Below the pieces are notes generated by a model. It was not told where the DNA came from. It did no database searches and worked only from the letters and a program-made list of their open reading frames with translations. 46,288 nucleotides of DNA. Origin: Desulfosporosinus sp. UBA5188 (GTDB lineage Bacteria > Bacillota > Desulfitobacteriia > Desulfitobacteriales > Desulfitobacteriaceae). Made by a program: the position numbers and the translations under genes. The first letter of the stretch is position 1; each line of letters begins with the position of its first letter. This document shows positions 8,397 to 16,387 of this stretch, piece by piece. The stretch covers positions 8,566-54,853 of the forward strand of contig DHWG01000016.1 in NCBI GenBank assembly GCA_002413075.1. The letters run 5' to 3'.

Positions 8397-8532
8397 TTTC
8401 CACCTTTCGTAGCTTACGAGGTTAGTTGCCGGATTCGGACAGGTGTTTGCCCTACACGTGGAGAACACCACGTGATTCACCCCAATATAATCCCCCGTTC
8501 CAAATACTATAAGTTTGGATTCAGCTTTCGTC
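8397..8532 (-). promoter_or_regulatory. c-di-AMP riboswitch (ydaO/yuaA class)
   Basis: Read on the minus strand, the leader carries the conserved ydaO-class blocks in order: GGAACGGGGGA, then GGGGTGAATCAC, a variable hairpin (ACGTGGTGTTCTCCACGT), GTCCGAATCCGG, and CAACTAACCTCGTAAGC just before the ribosome site. These are the ligand-pocket elements of the c-di-AMP riboswitch, an OFF switch in most Firmicutes. It ends about seven bases before the GTG of the NlpC/P60 gene. The 5' boundary is approximate. Confidence 0.93.
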
Positions 8533-8580
8533 TATTTATTAGAATTCTATTTATTAGTATTCTGCTTATTAGTATTCTGG
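8531..8580. repeat. 15-bp tandem repeat, about 3.3 copies
   Basis: Three consecutive 15-base units (8531-8545, 8546-8560, 8561-8575) of the form TCTATTTATTAGTAT, with one or two differences each and a partial fourth. They lie immediately upstream of the c-di-AMP riboswitch, where the promoter of the NlpC/P60 gene is expected. Confidence 0.8.
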
Positions 8581-8671
8581 ACGAACACTAAAAGTTCCTG
8601 CATTTTTTTATGGAAATTTACTGCTATTAAATAATGGTTAGTTTAAAGACCATTTTCAAGGAAAATACCCG

Positions 8672-10057
8672 TTAATTAGAAAGGCTAATAATTGGTGCAG
8701 GAATACGTCCTCCACGTTTTACAAACATTTTTGATGAGAACGGATGGATGGCCATCACTGGCGCTCCACCTAACAATCCTCCAAATTCCACTCGGTCCCC
8801 TGCTTTTTTCCCAATTGCTGGAATGACTCGAACGGCAGTTGTTTTCTTATTGATCATCCCAATCGCTGCTTCATCAGCGATAATGGCCGAGATTGTTTCC
8901 GCACTCACATCCCCAGGTAGCGCTATCATATCTAATCCGACGGAACAGACACAAGTCATAGCCTCTAATTTATCAAGGGTCAACGCACCGACCTCAACAG
9001 CTTTTACCATACCTGCGTCTTCCGAGACCGGTATAAAGGCTCCGCTTAAACCTCCAACGTGAGAAGAAGCCATGGCGCCCCCTTTTTTAACAGCATCATT
9101 AAGCAATGCCAAGGCCGCAGTTGTTCCATGTGTACCACATCGTTCAAGACCCATATTTTCTAGAATTTCAGCAACACTATCCCCAATTGCAGGGGTCGGT
9201 GCTAGCGAAAGATCAATAATTCCGAAAGGAACATTTAATTCCTTTGATGCCGCCCGCCCGATAAGCTCTCCCATACGAGTGATTTTAAAGGCTGTTTGCT
9301 TTATTAGATTGGACAGCTCACTAAAATCGGCTTCAGGATATTTTTTAACAACCTTGGCCACAACTCCAGGACCACTAACGCCTACATTAATAACGCACTC
9401 TGGTTCCCCAACACCATGAAAGGACCCTGCCATAAACGGATTATCCTCGGGGGCGTTGCAGAATACGACTAATTTAGCCGCCGCTATGCCATCTTTGTCT
9501 GCTGTCAATTGAGCGCACTTCAGAACGACTTCACCCATTTTTAACACAGCATCCATATTAATTCCGGCTTTAGTCGTACCAATATTCACGGACGAACAAA
9601 TAAACTCCGTCTCACTTAGGGCCTGAGGAATTGCCTCAATGAGTGCTAGGTCTCCAATGGTGAACCCTTTTTGAACCAGAGCTGAGAAACCCCCAATAAA
9701 ATTAACCCCAACTTCACGAGCCGCTCGGTCTAAGGCTTTGGCAATCCGCACCATTTTTTCAGAATTCATGTTAGCCGCTACAATTCCTATGGGCGTGACA
9801 GAAACACGCTTATTAATAATTGGAATCCCATATCGTGCCGACATTTGTTCACCGACCGATACTAGTTTCCCTGCATTTTTGACGATTTTATCATAGATTT
9901 TCTGTTCTAATACATTAATATCTTCCGATACGCAATCTAGTAGACTGATCCCCATCGTAACGGTTCTAATATCAAGATTTTCGTCATGAATCATACTGAT
10001 CGTTTGTTGAATTTCTTCTCGTGCGAATGTCAGTGTCATTGTCATGTTTTTCTTCAC
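8672..10057 (-). CDS. PFL/UPF0210 family protein
   Basis: A protein of up to 461 residues belonging to the conserved UPF0210 (formerly DUF711) family, whose fold is related to glycyl-radical enzymes but without known activity. Hallmarks include NLDIRTVTMGISLLDC near the N-terminus, NFIGGFSALVQKG, VFCNAPEDNPFMAGSFHG, and the Gly-rich end MASSHVGGLSGAFIPVSEDAGM. The GTG at 10057 is very close to an AAGGG; in-frame ATGs at 10045 and 10039 would give lengths nearer the family norm and are good alternatives. It follows an ACT-domain gene, the usual partner of this family, by 33 bases. Confidence 0.9.
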   Translation of the reverse strand: MKKNMTMTLTFAREEIQQTISMIHDENLDIRTVTMGISLLDCVSEDINVLEQKIYDKIVKNAGKLVSVGEQMSARYGIPIINKRVSVTPIGIVAANMNSEKMVRIAKALDRAAREVGVNFIGGFSALVQKGFTIGDLALIEAIPQALSETEFICSSVNIGTTKAGINMDAVLKMGEVVLKCAQLTADKDGIAAAKLVVFCNAPEDNPFMAGSFHGVGEPECVINVGVSGPGVVAKVVKKYPEADFSELSNLIKQTAFKITRMGELIGRAASKELNVPFGIIDLSLAPTPAIGDSVAEILENMGLERCGTHGTTAALALLNDAVKKGGAMASSHVGGLSGAFIPVSEDAGMVKAVEVGALTLDKLEAMTCVCSVGLDMIALPGDVSAETISAIIADEAAIGMINKKTTAVRVIPAIGKKAGDRVEFGGLLGGAPVMAIHPFSSKMFVKRGGRIPAPIISLSN

Positions 10058-10090
10058 TACCCTTACTTAAGTTTCCTAAAACCCTATAGC

Positions 10091-10384
10091 TTAGATACGA
10101 TGCATGAACGTAAATATATCTTCGTGTTGAACCTTTACCTGTAGTCCTTTGTCACGTCCCTCGTCTTCCAGCATACGTGACAGCGCAACCAACTCTAAAT
10201 TTGTAGGATTGATATCTACGACCATAATCATTGTGAAGAATTCATTAATAATTGTTTGACTGATATCCAATATGTTAACGTTATATTCTGCGAGTCGCCC
10301 GGAGACCCATGCGATAATTCCGATTTGATCACGCCCTAATACTGTAATGATAGCGCGGTTTGACTCTTCCTTTGGTAATGCCAT
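10091..10384 (-). CDS. ACT-domain protein (UPF0237 family)
   Basis: A 97-residue stand-alone ACT domain with the family opening RAIITVLGRDQIGIIAWVSG, then NILDISQTI and FFTMIMVVDI. ACT domains bind amino acids or other small ligands and regulate a partner enzyme. The start is 10384, preceded by GGGAGG; a longer frame from 10459 lacks a ribosome site. UPF0237 and UPF0210 genes are found side by side in many Firmicutes, suggesting that this protein regulates or stabilises the downstream UPF0210 protein. Confidence 0.9.
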   Translation of the reverse strand: MALPKEESNRAIITVLGRDQIGIIAWVSGRLAEYNVNILDISQTIINEFFTMIMVVDINPTNLELVALSRMLEDEGRDKGLQVKVQHEDIFTFMHRI

Positions 10385-10500
10385 GATATTTCCTCCCTTT
10401 ATAGACGAATGTATTCCTAATATGGACACTAGACTAACACATTTACCAATGATACTCAAGTACTTTATGACCTAATTCGGAGGCGAGCATATATACACAG

Positions 10501-10530
10501 AAAAAAGAGAGCCTAAGAGCTCTCTTTTTT
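10501..10530. terminator. Bidirectional intrinsic terminator
   Basis: The hairpin AAAAAAGAGAGC and its complement GCTCTCTTTTTT flanks a short loop, 14 bases downstream of the selenoprotein gene. It is A/T-tailed on both sides and separates that gene from the ACT/UPF0210 operon. Confidence 0.85.
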
Positions 10531-10543
10531 CTAATTCACCATC

Positions 10544-10873
10544 TTAGCAACTACCGCCGCAGCTATCGCCACAGCCACCGCCGCCACCGCTTGATTTCGC
10601 AGTACGTATTTCGAATCCTCCGCCGCTTGCGGATTCAATAAAGTCTACAGTCGCGCCCTCTAAAGCAGTAAGTTTTTTATCTGTGATTAATGATACGCCG
10701 TACTCTTCATCAAGAATATCGTCGTCCGTCTTTGACTCTTCCAGAGTCATGCCGAAATTCGGCCCACCTCAGCCAACGCCTACAATATAGAGACGAAGAA
10801 ACGCATTTTCTTTATTTTGGCTCTTTAAAACATCTTTAACTTTTTTGGCAGCAAGTTCGGTAATTCCAACCAT
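10544..10873 (-). CDS. HesB/IscA-like selenoprotein (in-frame UGA)
   Basis: A HesB-like protein of 109 residues if UGA at 10769-10771 is read as selenocysteine (residue 35). The true start is ATG 10873, with AAAGGAGTG upstream. The frame reads MVGITELAAKKVKDVL, then LYIVGVG-U-GGPNFGM, then a C-terminal Gly/Cys tail (CGDSCGGSC). Sec35 falls where IscA/HesB proteins have their first metal-ligand Cys (GGCSG context). Translated only from the internal ATG, the product is a 68-residue fragment lacking the N-terminal strands. A SECIS-like hairpin lies downstream of the UGA at the right distance. HesB-like selenoproteins are known in anaerobic Firmicutes and deltaproteobacteria; a role in iron-sulfur or redox chemistry is inferred. 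Confidence 0.88.
10733..10749 (-). promoter_or_regulatory. Bacterial SECIS-like hairpin
   Basis: A 7-bp perfect stem with a GGA triloop (TGACTCT-GGA-AGAGTCA on the minus strand) inside the coding region. There are 26 bases between the UGA and the apical loop, and a G opens the loop. Both fit the general bacterial SECIS pattern recognised by SelB. Confidence 0.75.
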
Positions 10874-10960
10874 ATTCTTCACTCCTTTAATTTCATTCTT
10901 CTTATAATACCACAATTTTGCTATTTCAATCAAACTTTCACAAATAAAACATATTTATAA

Positions 10961-11227
10961 TTAAACTTCTTTTCCATCGCCACTGGGTTGGAAATCATTC
11001 CAGAGACGACGCACCTCTACTTCAATACTAGCCGGGAGATCTTGGGTAAATTGTTGTAATTGTTTAATCTCCCCCTGTATCTTGGGTGCCCAACTGTTCT
11101 CTTCAGGCCATGTAATGAAAACTTGTGGTTGTGGAACGAGGGTACGCAAACATACTAAAACGAGTAACAAAGTGAATAAACGCCAAAACCAACGCATCGT
11201 TGAATTCATCCTTTCTGAACAAGCCAT
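10961..11227 (-). CDS. Small single-pass membrane protein
   Basis: An 88-residue (or 78-residue) hypothetical protein with one N-terminal transmembrane segment (WRLFTLLLVLVCLRTLV) and an extracytoplasmic helical tail containing Trp and acidic residues. The ATG at 11227 overlaps the stop of the HD-domain gene (TAATG), allowing coupled translation. An ATG at 11197 sits about 11 bases after AAAGGA and is an equally good start. No family recognised. Co-transcription with the HD hydrolase is likely. Confidence 0.6.
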   Translation of the reverse strand: MACSERMNSTMRWFWRLFTLLLVLVCLRTLVPQPQVFITWPEENSWAPKIQGEIKQLQQFTQDLPASIEVEVRRLWNDFQPSGDGKEV

Positions 11228-11862
11228 TATACAGAGCTAGCTTGTCCAGAAAACCCCAGTTTAAATCGTTCGGCATGTAACACTTTCCAAAATTCTTCCG
11301 TAAAAAGCAGCAAAGGCTCAAAATAGGTCCTAGCCGTCTTAGTATATAAATGTCTTTGATATCCACGAATTTTATCTAGGTGAAACGTCTCACAGGAATT
11401 TTCGCCGACTAATGGCCAACCTTGTACCCCGCCTAAGGTAAACAAACGTCCCAACCCTATTGCCCCTACAAAGTCCAATTTATCGGCATCATACAGGATT
11501 TTTGCCTCAAGATCATTCGGTTCGTGCCCTGCTTCGAGAGAATGAGCCATGATCGCATCTCTTACTCTTAAAACAATGTCCTCAGAATACCCTGTTTTAT
11601 GTAGAATATTGACAGCAAGTCCGGCACTGCTTTCTGCATGTGTTTTTTCTACTGCGCCAGAACGGCCAATGTCATGAAGCAGTGCCGCTAACTCAATGAC
11701 CGTTGCGTCTGCCCCTTCTTCCTTAGCCAATAATTTACCCCACTCCCTAACTCTTAACGCGTGCTCTAGATCGTGAGCACGATCTTTTCGTGCATAAAAA
11801 CCTTGAGCGATTAGAATTACCTGTTGCAAGTGGTCTTGAGCTTGATTTGTCACCGTTTCCAT
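11227..11862 (-). CDS. HD-domain phosphohydrolase
   Basis: A 211-residue metal-dependent phosphohydrolase of the HD superfamily. Metal ligands are visible as H in AHDLEHALRV (first His), HD in AALLHDIGRSG, H in IMAHSLEAG and D in LYDADKLDFVGAIGLGR, in the standard order. The C-terminal part (about 150-211) is helical. The likely start is ATG 11862, after GGGAGTGGG; the ATG at 11883 has no ribosome site. Similar proteins are annotated as YedJ-like or uncharacterised HD hydrolases. The substrate, perhaps a nucleotide, cannot be told from sequence. Confidence 0.88.
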   Translation of the reverse strand: METVTNQAQDHLQQVILIAQGFYARKDRAHDLEHALRVREWGKLLAKEEGADATVIELAALLHDIGRSGAVEKTHAESSAGLAVNILHKTGYSEDIVLRVRDAIMAHSLEAGHEPNDLEAKILYDADKLDFVGAIGLGRLFTLGGVQGWPLVGENSCETFHLDKIRGYQRHLYTKTARTYFEPLLLFTEEFWKVLHAERFKLGFSGQASSV

Positions 11863-11965
11863 AATCCCACTCCCATTCAGCATCTATTAATTTACATAAT
11901 TTACCCATTTAACCCAAATTAATCTTACTACCGTAATTCTTACTTTGTCAAGTCGCGAACTAATT

Positions 11966-12019
11966 CCTGAACTATATTTTTAGTTAAGGAATAGTTCAGG
12001 TAATAATGGATGTTATAAT
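11966..12019 (+). promoter_or_regulatory. Extended -10 promoter with 10-bp operator-like palindrome
   Basis: TGTTATAAT (TATAAT at 12014-12019, preceded by the TG extension) is a consensus extended -10. No good -35 is present. Instead, the right arm of a perfect 10-bp inverted repeat (11966-11975 and 11991-12000, CCTGAACTAT/ATAGTTCAGG) occupies the -35 position. The promoter drives the TPR gene starting at 12079. Confidence 0.6.
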
Positions 12020-12078
12020 GAGTCGTGAATCATTCAATTTGAGATTAGGTCGATAGAAACCCTAAAGGAGAGTTTATT

Positions 12079-12780
12079 TTGAAACGTTCCATTAAGCTGT
12101 ACATTATTATGCTTTCTATTATTTTGGTGACCATCACGATGATCTTTTTATATTATTCACCAAAATATAGAGAAGCACAAATCAACACGCCACTAAATCC
12201 TTCTACAACACCCCTTAATCCATCAACTTCAACACCAGACTCCCCATCGTCTCAACCGCCACTTCATGTCTCTGATGCAAAAGCACTCGCCTTATATAAC
12301 CAAGGACTCAAACTATATTATCAACAGGATCAAAAAGTCTTTCCGGAAGCCTTAGCCTTCTTTAATCAAGCGTTAGCGATTGACGTTCAATGTTATGAAG
12401 CCCTTAATGCTAAAGGTGCAACACTAGCCTTTCAGGGCAAACATGAACAAGGACTTGCCTTTATTCAGCAAGCCCTAGTCCTCAATCCATCGTTTGTTTA
12501 TGGCTATTTCAACCTGGGATTGGCGAATGAGCTTGCCGGACGGTGGGATCCTGCCATTGCAGCGTATCAAAAGGCCCTGCAACTCGACAATCGTGACACC
12601 TGGAGTTATTACGGCATAGCAAGCATATACGGGCGCCTTGCGAATATTGACAAAGTCGTAGAATATCTGCAACAAGCGATCGCTCTAGACCCCACTGTGA
12701 AGGATGTAGCCCGTAATGAAAAACATGATTTCGCACCCGTCAGTAAGAATCCCCGTTTTCTCGCAATTGTTAAGCCCTAG
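12079..12780 (+). CDS. Membrane-anchored TPR-repeat protein
   Basis: A 233-residue protein with an N-terminal signal anchor (residues 5-25), a Pro/Ser/Thr-rich spacer (35-65) and about four tetratricopeptide repeats (about 70-215), with family residues such as ALYNQGLKLYYQ, ALAFFNQALAI, YFNLGLANELAGRWDPAIAAYQKAL and VVEYLQQAIALDP. TPRs form helical protein-binding surfaces, here facing outside the membrane. The TTG start has AAAGGAG eight bases upstream. The stop is only one base from the convergent pepF stop, with no visible terminator between them. The partner is unknown. Confidence 0.85.
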   Translation: MKRSIKLYIIMLSIILVTITMIFLYYSPKYREAQINTPLNPSTTPLNPSTSTPDSPSSQPPLHVSDAKALALYNQGLKLYYQQDQKVFPEALAFFNQALAIDVQCYEALNAKGATLAFQGKHEQGLAFIQQALVLNPSFVYGYFNLGLANELAGRWDPAIAAYQKALQLDNRDTWSYYGIASIYGRLANIDKVVEYLQQAIALDPTVKDVARNEKHDFAPVSKNPRFLAIVKP

Positions 12781-12781
12781 T

Positions 12782-14584
12782 CTACGCTAAGAGTGTTTCC
12801 AAACGTTCTACAAGTCCCGTAAAGACCTGGAGTGCATTCCGCACAGGAACAGGTGTCTCCATATCCACACCGGCTTTACGCAACAATTCTATGGGGTAAT
12901 CGGAACCACCACCGCTCAAGAATTCTAGATATCTCACCACCGCTGGTTCCCCTTCATCTAATATTGCCCGGGCAAAGGCCGTCGCTGCGGAGAATCCAGT
13001 GGCGTATTTGTAAACATAAAAAGCATTATAGAAATGAGGTATACGTGCCCATTCGATGGCAATTTCAGGATCAAGGACCACCTCAGCCCCATAATAGACT
13101 GCATTTAGATTACGATAGATTTCGGAGAGAGTGTCGGCTGTTAAAGCGCCGCCCTCTTCTACCACCGAGTGTATCTTCTTCTCAAACTCAGCAAACATAG
13201 TTTGCCGGAAAATAGTCCCTCGGAACTGTTCAAGATAATGATTGATCAGATAAGCGAGTGTCTTAGGGTCTTTGGTGGTTTCTAAGAGATGCTCCATAAC
13301 CAACGCTTCGTTCAACGTTGAAGCGACCTCTGCTACAAATATTTTATAGCCCGCATAAAGATGGGGTTGTTTCCTATTGGACAGAAAAGTGTGTAACGAG
13401 TGCCCCATTTCATGAGCAAGTGTAAACATAGAATCTAGCGTGTCTTGATGATTCAGTAAGACATAGGGATGTGAGCGATATGTCCCCCAAGAATAAGCAC
13501 CGCTCGTCTTTCCTTCATTTTCATAAACATCCACCCATTTTTTTTGGAACCCTTCCTCAAGGATTTTGATGTAGTCTGGTCCTAAGGGCTTTAGGCCATC
13601 AATGACCATGTCTTTTGCTTGTTCATACGTAATCACCATCGTCGTTTCCGGAACAATCGGAACATAAATGTCGTACATGTGTAACTCATCAAGTTTCAAG
13701 GCCTTCTTACGCAATTGGACATAGCGATGCATCTGTGGCAAAAATTCGTGAACTGTATCAATCAGGGAATCATAGACCTTCAAGGGAACACGGTCATCAT
13801 CTAAGGAACCCGCAATGGCTGAAGAATAGTTTCGAGCTTTGGAGAAAAATATGTCAGACTTTACACTAGAATTCAAGGTCGCAGCCCACGTATTCTTTTG
13901 CTTCTCATACGTATGATAAAGCGTTTCAAAGGCTTCTTTTCTTACACTCTGTTGATGGCTCTCCATGAACATAATAAAATTTCCCTTGGTTAGTTCAACC
14001 GATTTGCCAGCTTCATCGACAATACTCGGGAATTTTAAGTCTGCGTTATTTGCCATAGAGAAAATCGCCCCAGGAGCTTCCGCTAATTCTCCCACTTCTG
14101 CTAACAACTTTTCCTCAACGGAACTAAGAATATGTTCTTTTTTTCGTAGAATATCTTCAAGTGCGTGGTTATAAAGTTCCAGTTTTTTGGACGTCGTGCG
14201 GAATTCCTTCAGTCGCCCTTCAGGGATTGCTAATAGTTCTGGAACGACAAAGGACGCCGAGCTACTCACCTTCACGGCTAGGGCCCCTGCACGATCTGTC
14301 AATGCTTGATAGTTGGCATCGCGATTATCCTCGTCTCGTCGCATACGAGCATAGGTATAGATCTCTTCGATCTCTAAACTTAAATCATCCATCCACTCAA
14401 AACAGGCAATTAAGGTCTCCGGAGCATCGGCCAAATGTCCCTCAAATTTTTTCCCTTCATTTATTAGCTTTTCCACGTGGGTAAACTCTTTCTCCCATTG
14501 TTCATTATCGGAAAAAATATCCTCCAAATGCCACTTGGTAGCCTCAGGAATCTCTGTTCTAGACTTTAAGCGTCGTTGTTCCAC
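12782..14584 (-). CDS. pepF: Oligoendopeptidase F (M3B metallopeptidase)
   Basis: A cytoplasmic zinc endopeptidase that cuts short peptides. At 600 residues it is the usual PepF length. The zinc-binding HEMGH motif is at residues 391-395 (context TLAHEMGHSLHTFLS); the third ligand lies in VAEVASTLNEALVMEHLL. Family blocks such as WHLEDIFSDNEQWE at the N-terminus, YSWGTYRSHPYVLLNH and AYLINHYLEQFRGTIFRQTMFAEFE are present. The GTG start follows AGGAGGT. It is monocistronic, with a strong terminator of the BMP operon upstream. Confidence 0.96.
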   Translation of the reverse strand: MEQRRLKSRTEIPEATKWHLEDIFSDNEQWEKEFTHVEKLINEGKKFEGHLADAPETLIACFEWMDDLSLEIEEIYTYARMRRDEDNRDANYQALTDRAGALAVKVSSSASFVVPELLAIPEGRLKEFRTTSKKLELYNHALEDILRKKEHILSSVEEKLLAEVGELAEAPGAIFSMANNADLKFPSIVDEAGKSVELTKGNFIMFMESHQQSVRKEAFETLYHTYEKQKNTWAATLNSSVKSDIFFSKARNYSSAIAGSLDDDRVPLKVYDSLIDTVHEFLPQMHRYVQLRKKALKLDELHMYDIYVPIVPETTMVITYEQAKDMVIDGLKPLGPDYIKILEEGFQKKWVDVYENEGKTSGAYSWGTYRSHPYVLLNHQDTLDSMFTLAHEMGHSLHTFLSNRKQPHLYAGYKIFVAEVASTLNEALVMEHLLETTKDPKTLAYLINHYLEQFRGTIFRQTMFAEFEKKIHSVVEEGGALTADTLSEIYRNLNAVYYGAEVVLDPEIAIEWARIPHFYNAFYVYKYATGFSAATAFARAILDEGEPAVVRYLEFLSGGGSDYPIELLRKAGVDMETPVPVRNALQVFTGLVERLETLLA

Positions 14585-14660
14585 AATTTACCTCCTAGGA
14601 ATATTCATCTTACTTAGTATATACACGTGCGACATAAATTACCATTCCTAGGAATTTTGC

Positions 14661-14695
14661 ATGAAAAGAGGACCCACTTCGGGTCCTCTTTTCAT
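14661..14695 (-). terminator. Terminator of the BMP transporter-gntR operon
   Basis: A perfect 15-bp stem (ATGAAAAGAGGACCC and complement) with a short loop and an A/T-rich end, eight bases after the gntR stop codon. Confidence 0.9.
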
Positions 14696-14702
14696 ACAAA
14701 AT

Positions 14703-15434
14703 TCACCGAGTTCTTACAACGTGAAAGACAAAATAGTCAGATCGGAAAAACAAGCGAGAGTAGAATATCGGATTATCAGAGAGATCAAAATGAACTTCAT
14801 CTAACAACAGTAAGGGGCTTGCTGCTGTTATCTCTAATTTAGCCGCTAGTTCCTTCCCTGCAACAATGGGTCGAATGTCTGTTGACGCATAAGCAATTCG
14901 GATTCCCTTAACTTCTTCCAGATAAGAAAAGACGGATGATTTAATCCCTTCAACATCCAGTTCTCCTACGCGTGGTGAAAACACATCTATACAATATATT
15001 GCAGGAACGCCATCTGCCGTACGGACTCTTCGAAGTTGATTAATAGGCGTTCCAATACTTATCCCCAGTTTTTCTGCCACTCGAGAATCCGCTGTTGAGC
15101 TCTCATACTCAATGCTGCTTGTCCCAGGAGTCAATCCTAGTTCTAATATTGCATCCGTCACTCGAAAGAGAACCTCTAAACCAGGCTTGCCTTTTGGACA
15201 TGATTCTCCTCGCACAAAAGTACCAAGTCCGTGCTTTTTCTCAACAACACCCACTGATTCTAAAACTCTTAACGCTTCGCGCAAAGTATTACGACTGACC
15301 CCAAGCTCCTTCGCTAGTTTTTCTTCATTCGGAAGGCGGCTGTCAATCAGATATTTCCCTCTACGGATTTCATCTAACAGTTCTAGCCGGACTAGATCTG
15401 AGAGGGATTTTCCACTCTGATGAATACGACCCAT
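14703..15434 (-). CDS. GntR-family regulator with UTRA ligand domain
   Basis: A 243-residue regulator of the HutC-type GntR branch. The N-terminal winged helix (about residues 10-75) contains LPNEEKLAKELGVSRNTLREALRVLESVGVV and a wing with KHGLGTFV; the C-terminal UTRA domain (about 95-240) shows INQLRRVRTADGVPAIY and the closing FYSRLFFRSDYFVFHVVR. ATG 15434 is preferred because AAAGGAGG is nine bases upstream. As last gene of the BMP transporter operon it probably controls that operon in response to a nucleoside, purine or related ligand; the ligand is inference. Confidence 0.9.
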   Translation of the reverse strand: MGRIHQSGKSLSDLVRLELLDEIRRGKYLIDSRLPNEEKLAKELGVSRNTLREALRVLESVGVVEKKHGLGTFVRGESCPKGKPGLEVLFRVTDAILELGLTPGTSSIEYESSTADSRVAEKLGISIGTPINQLRRVRTADGVPAIYCIDVFSPRVGELDVEGIKSSVFSYLEEVKGIRIAYASTDIRPIVAGKELAAKLEITAASPLLLLDEVHFDLSDNPIFYSRLFFRSDYFVFHVVRTR

Positions 15435-15456
15435 GATGCTCACCCTCCTTTATTGA

Positions 15457-16383
15457 TTACTTGTTGGGATTATACGGAATCCCATCAGCAGCAGGTGCCG
15501 TGCTTCTTCCAACTAATCCTGTCAAAGCCAAAATTGTCAGAGCATACGGAAGCATTTGAATGATATTTGAGGATATGCCACCTCCTTGTAAGAGCATACT
15601 TAAAGCCATAGCAAATCCGAACATCAACGCTGCCCCTAGTGAACCAAAAGGAGTCCATTTGCCAAAGATCATGGCTGCAAGGGCAATGTACCCGCGTCCA
15701 CCACTCATATTAACTTCAAAACTATTCAATAATCCTAGAGCAAGATAGACGCCACCTAAGCTAGATAGCATGCCCCCAACTATAACCCCTAGATAACGAA
15801 GGCGCCGAACATTTATTCCTGCTGTATCAGCTGCTTGAGGATTTTCTCCGACGGCTCTAAGCCGTAACCCCAAATTCGTATGAAAGAGGAAATAATGCGA
15901 TACAATGACCAACACCAACATTAAATAGACCACAACATTTTGAGAACCTAGGACAGGACCCACAAAGGGAATATCACTGAGCCCAGGAATCGTTATATTG
16001 GGAAGCGCGGGTGTTTCGCGCGGTGTCCCACCATATCCAAAAATCGTATTGAGCAGAAAAGCTGTCAGTCCAGCAGCAAAAATGTTGACACCCATTCCCA
16101 CAACCACTTGATCCGCTCCGAGACTCACCGTTACAAAAGCAAAAAGTATTGAAATGAGAGCTCCCATCAAGACCGCGCCAAGTAAGCCCAGCCAAGCACT
16201 ATGGGTATAATATGAAAACAGCACACCGAAGAACGCTCCAATCAGCATAATTCCTTCCATGGCAATGTTTACAACGCCACTACGCTCAGAAAAGGTTCCT
16301 CCCAACGCAGGAAGAGCAATCGGAGTTGCCATAGCCAGCGTTGCTGCCCATAGATCAGGTCTCATTAATGCATCCCAAAACAT
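15457..16383 (-). CDS. BMP-type nucleoside ABC transporter, permease 2 (NupQ-like)
   Basis: A 308-residue permease with about nine hydrophobic segments. It matches the shorter permease of nucleoside/BMP importers: LPALGGTFSERSGVVNIAMEGIML at the N-terminus and the cytoplasmic coupling loop LRAVGENPQAADTAGINV. Its stop is 13 bases before gntR, and its start follows the other permease by four bases with GAAGGAGG overlapping that gene's end. It forms the membrane channel with the 353-residue permease. Confidence 0.92.
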   Translation of the reverse strand: MFWDALMRPDLWAATLAMATPIALPALGGTFSERSGVVNIAMEGIMLIGAFFGVLFSYYTHSAWLGLLGAVLMGALISILFAFVTVSLGADQVVVGMGVNIFAAGLTAFLLNTIFGYGGTPRETPALPNITIPGLSDIPFVGPVLGSQNVVVYLMLVLVIVSHYFLFHTNLGLRLRAVGENPQAADTAGINVRRLRYLGVIVGGMLSSLGGVYLALGLLNSFEVNMSGGRGYIALAAMIFGKWTPFGSLGAALMFGFAMALSMLLQGGGISSNIIQMLPYALTILALTGLVGRSTAPAADGIPYNPNK

Positions 16384-16387
16384 GATG

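Noticed and set aside
8391..8480. N-terminal extension of the NlpC/P60 protein
   Set aside because: These codons are conserved c-di-AMP riboswitch sequence and would put 30 residues before the signal peptide.
8748..9419. Plus-strand frames over the UPF0210 gene
   Set aside because: Antisense shadows of a well-recognised family gene, with no ribosome sites.
10544..10750. 68-residue gene starting at the internal ATG after the UGA
   Set aside because: Lacks a ribosome site and begins in the middle of the HesB fold; better explained as the end of the UGA-containing selenoprotein.
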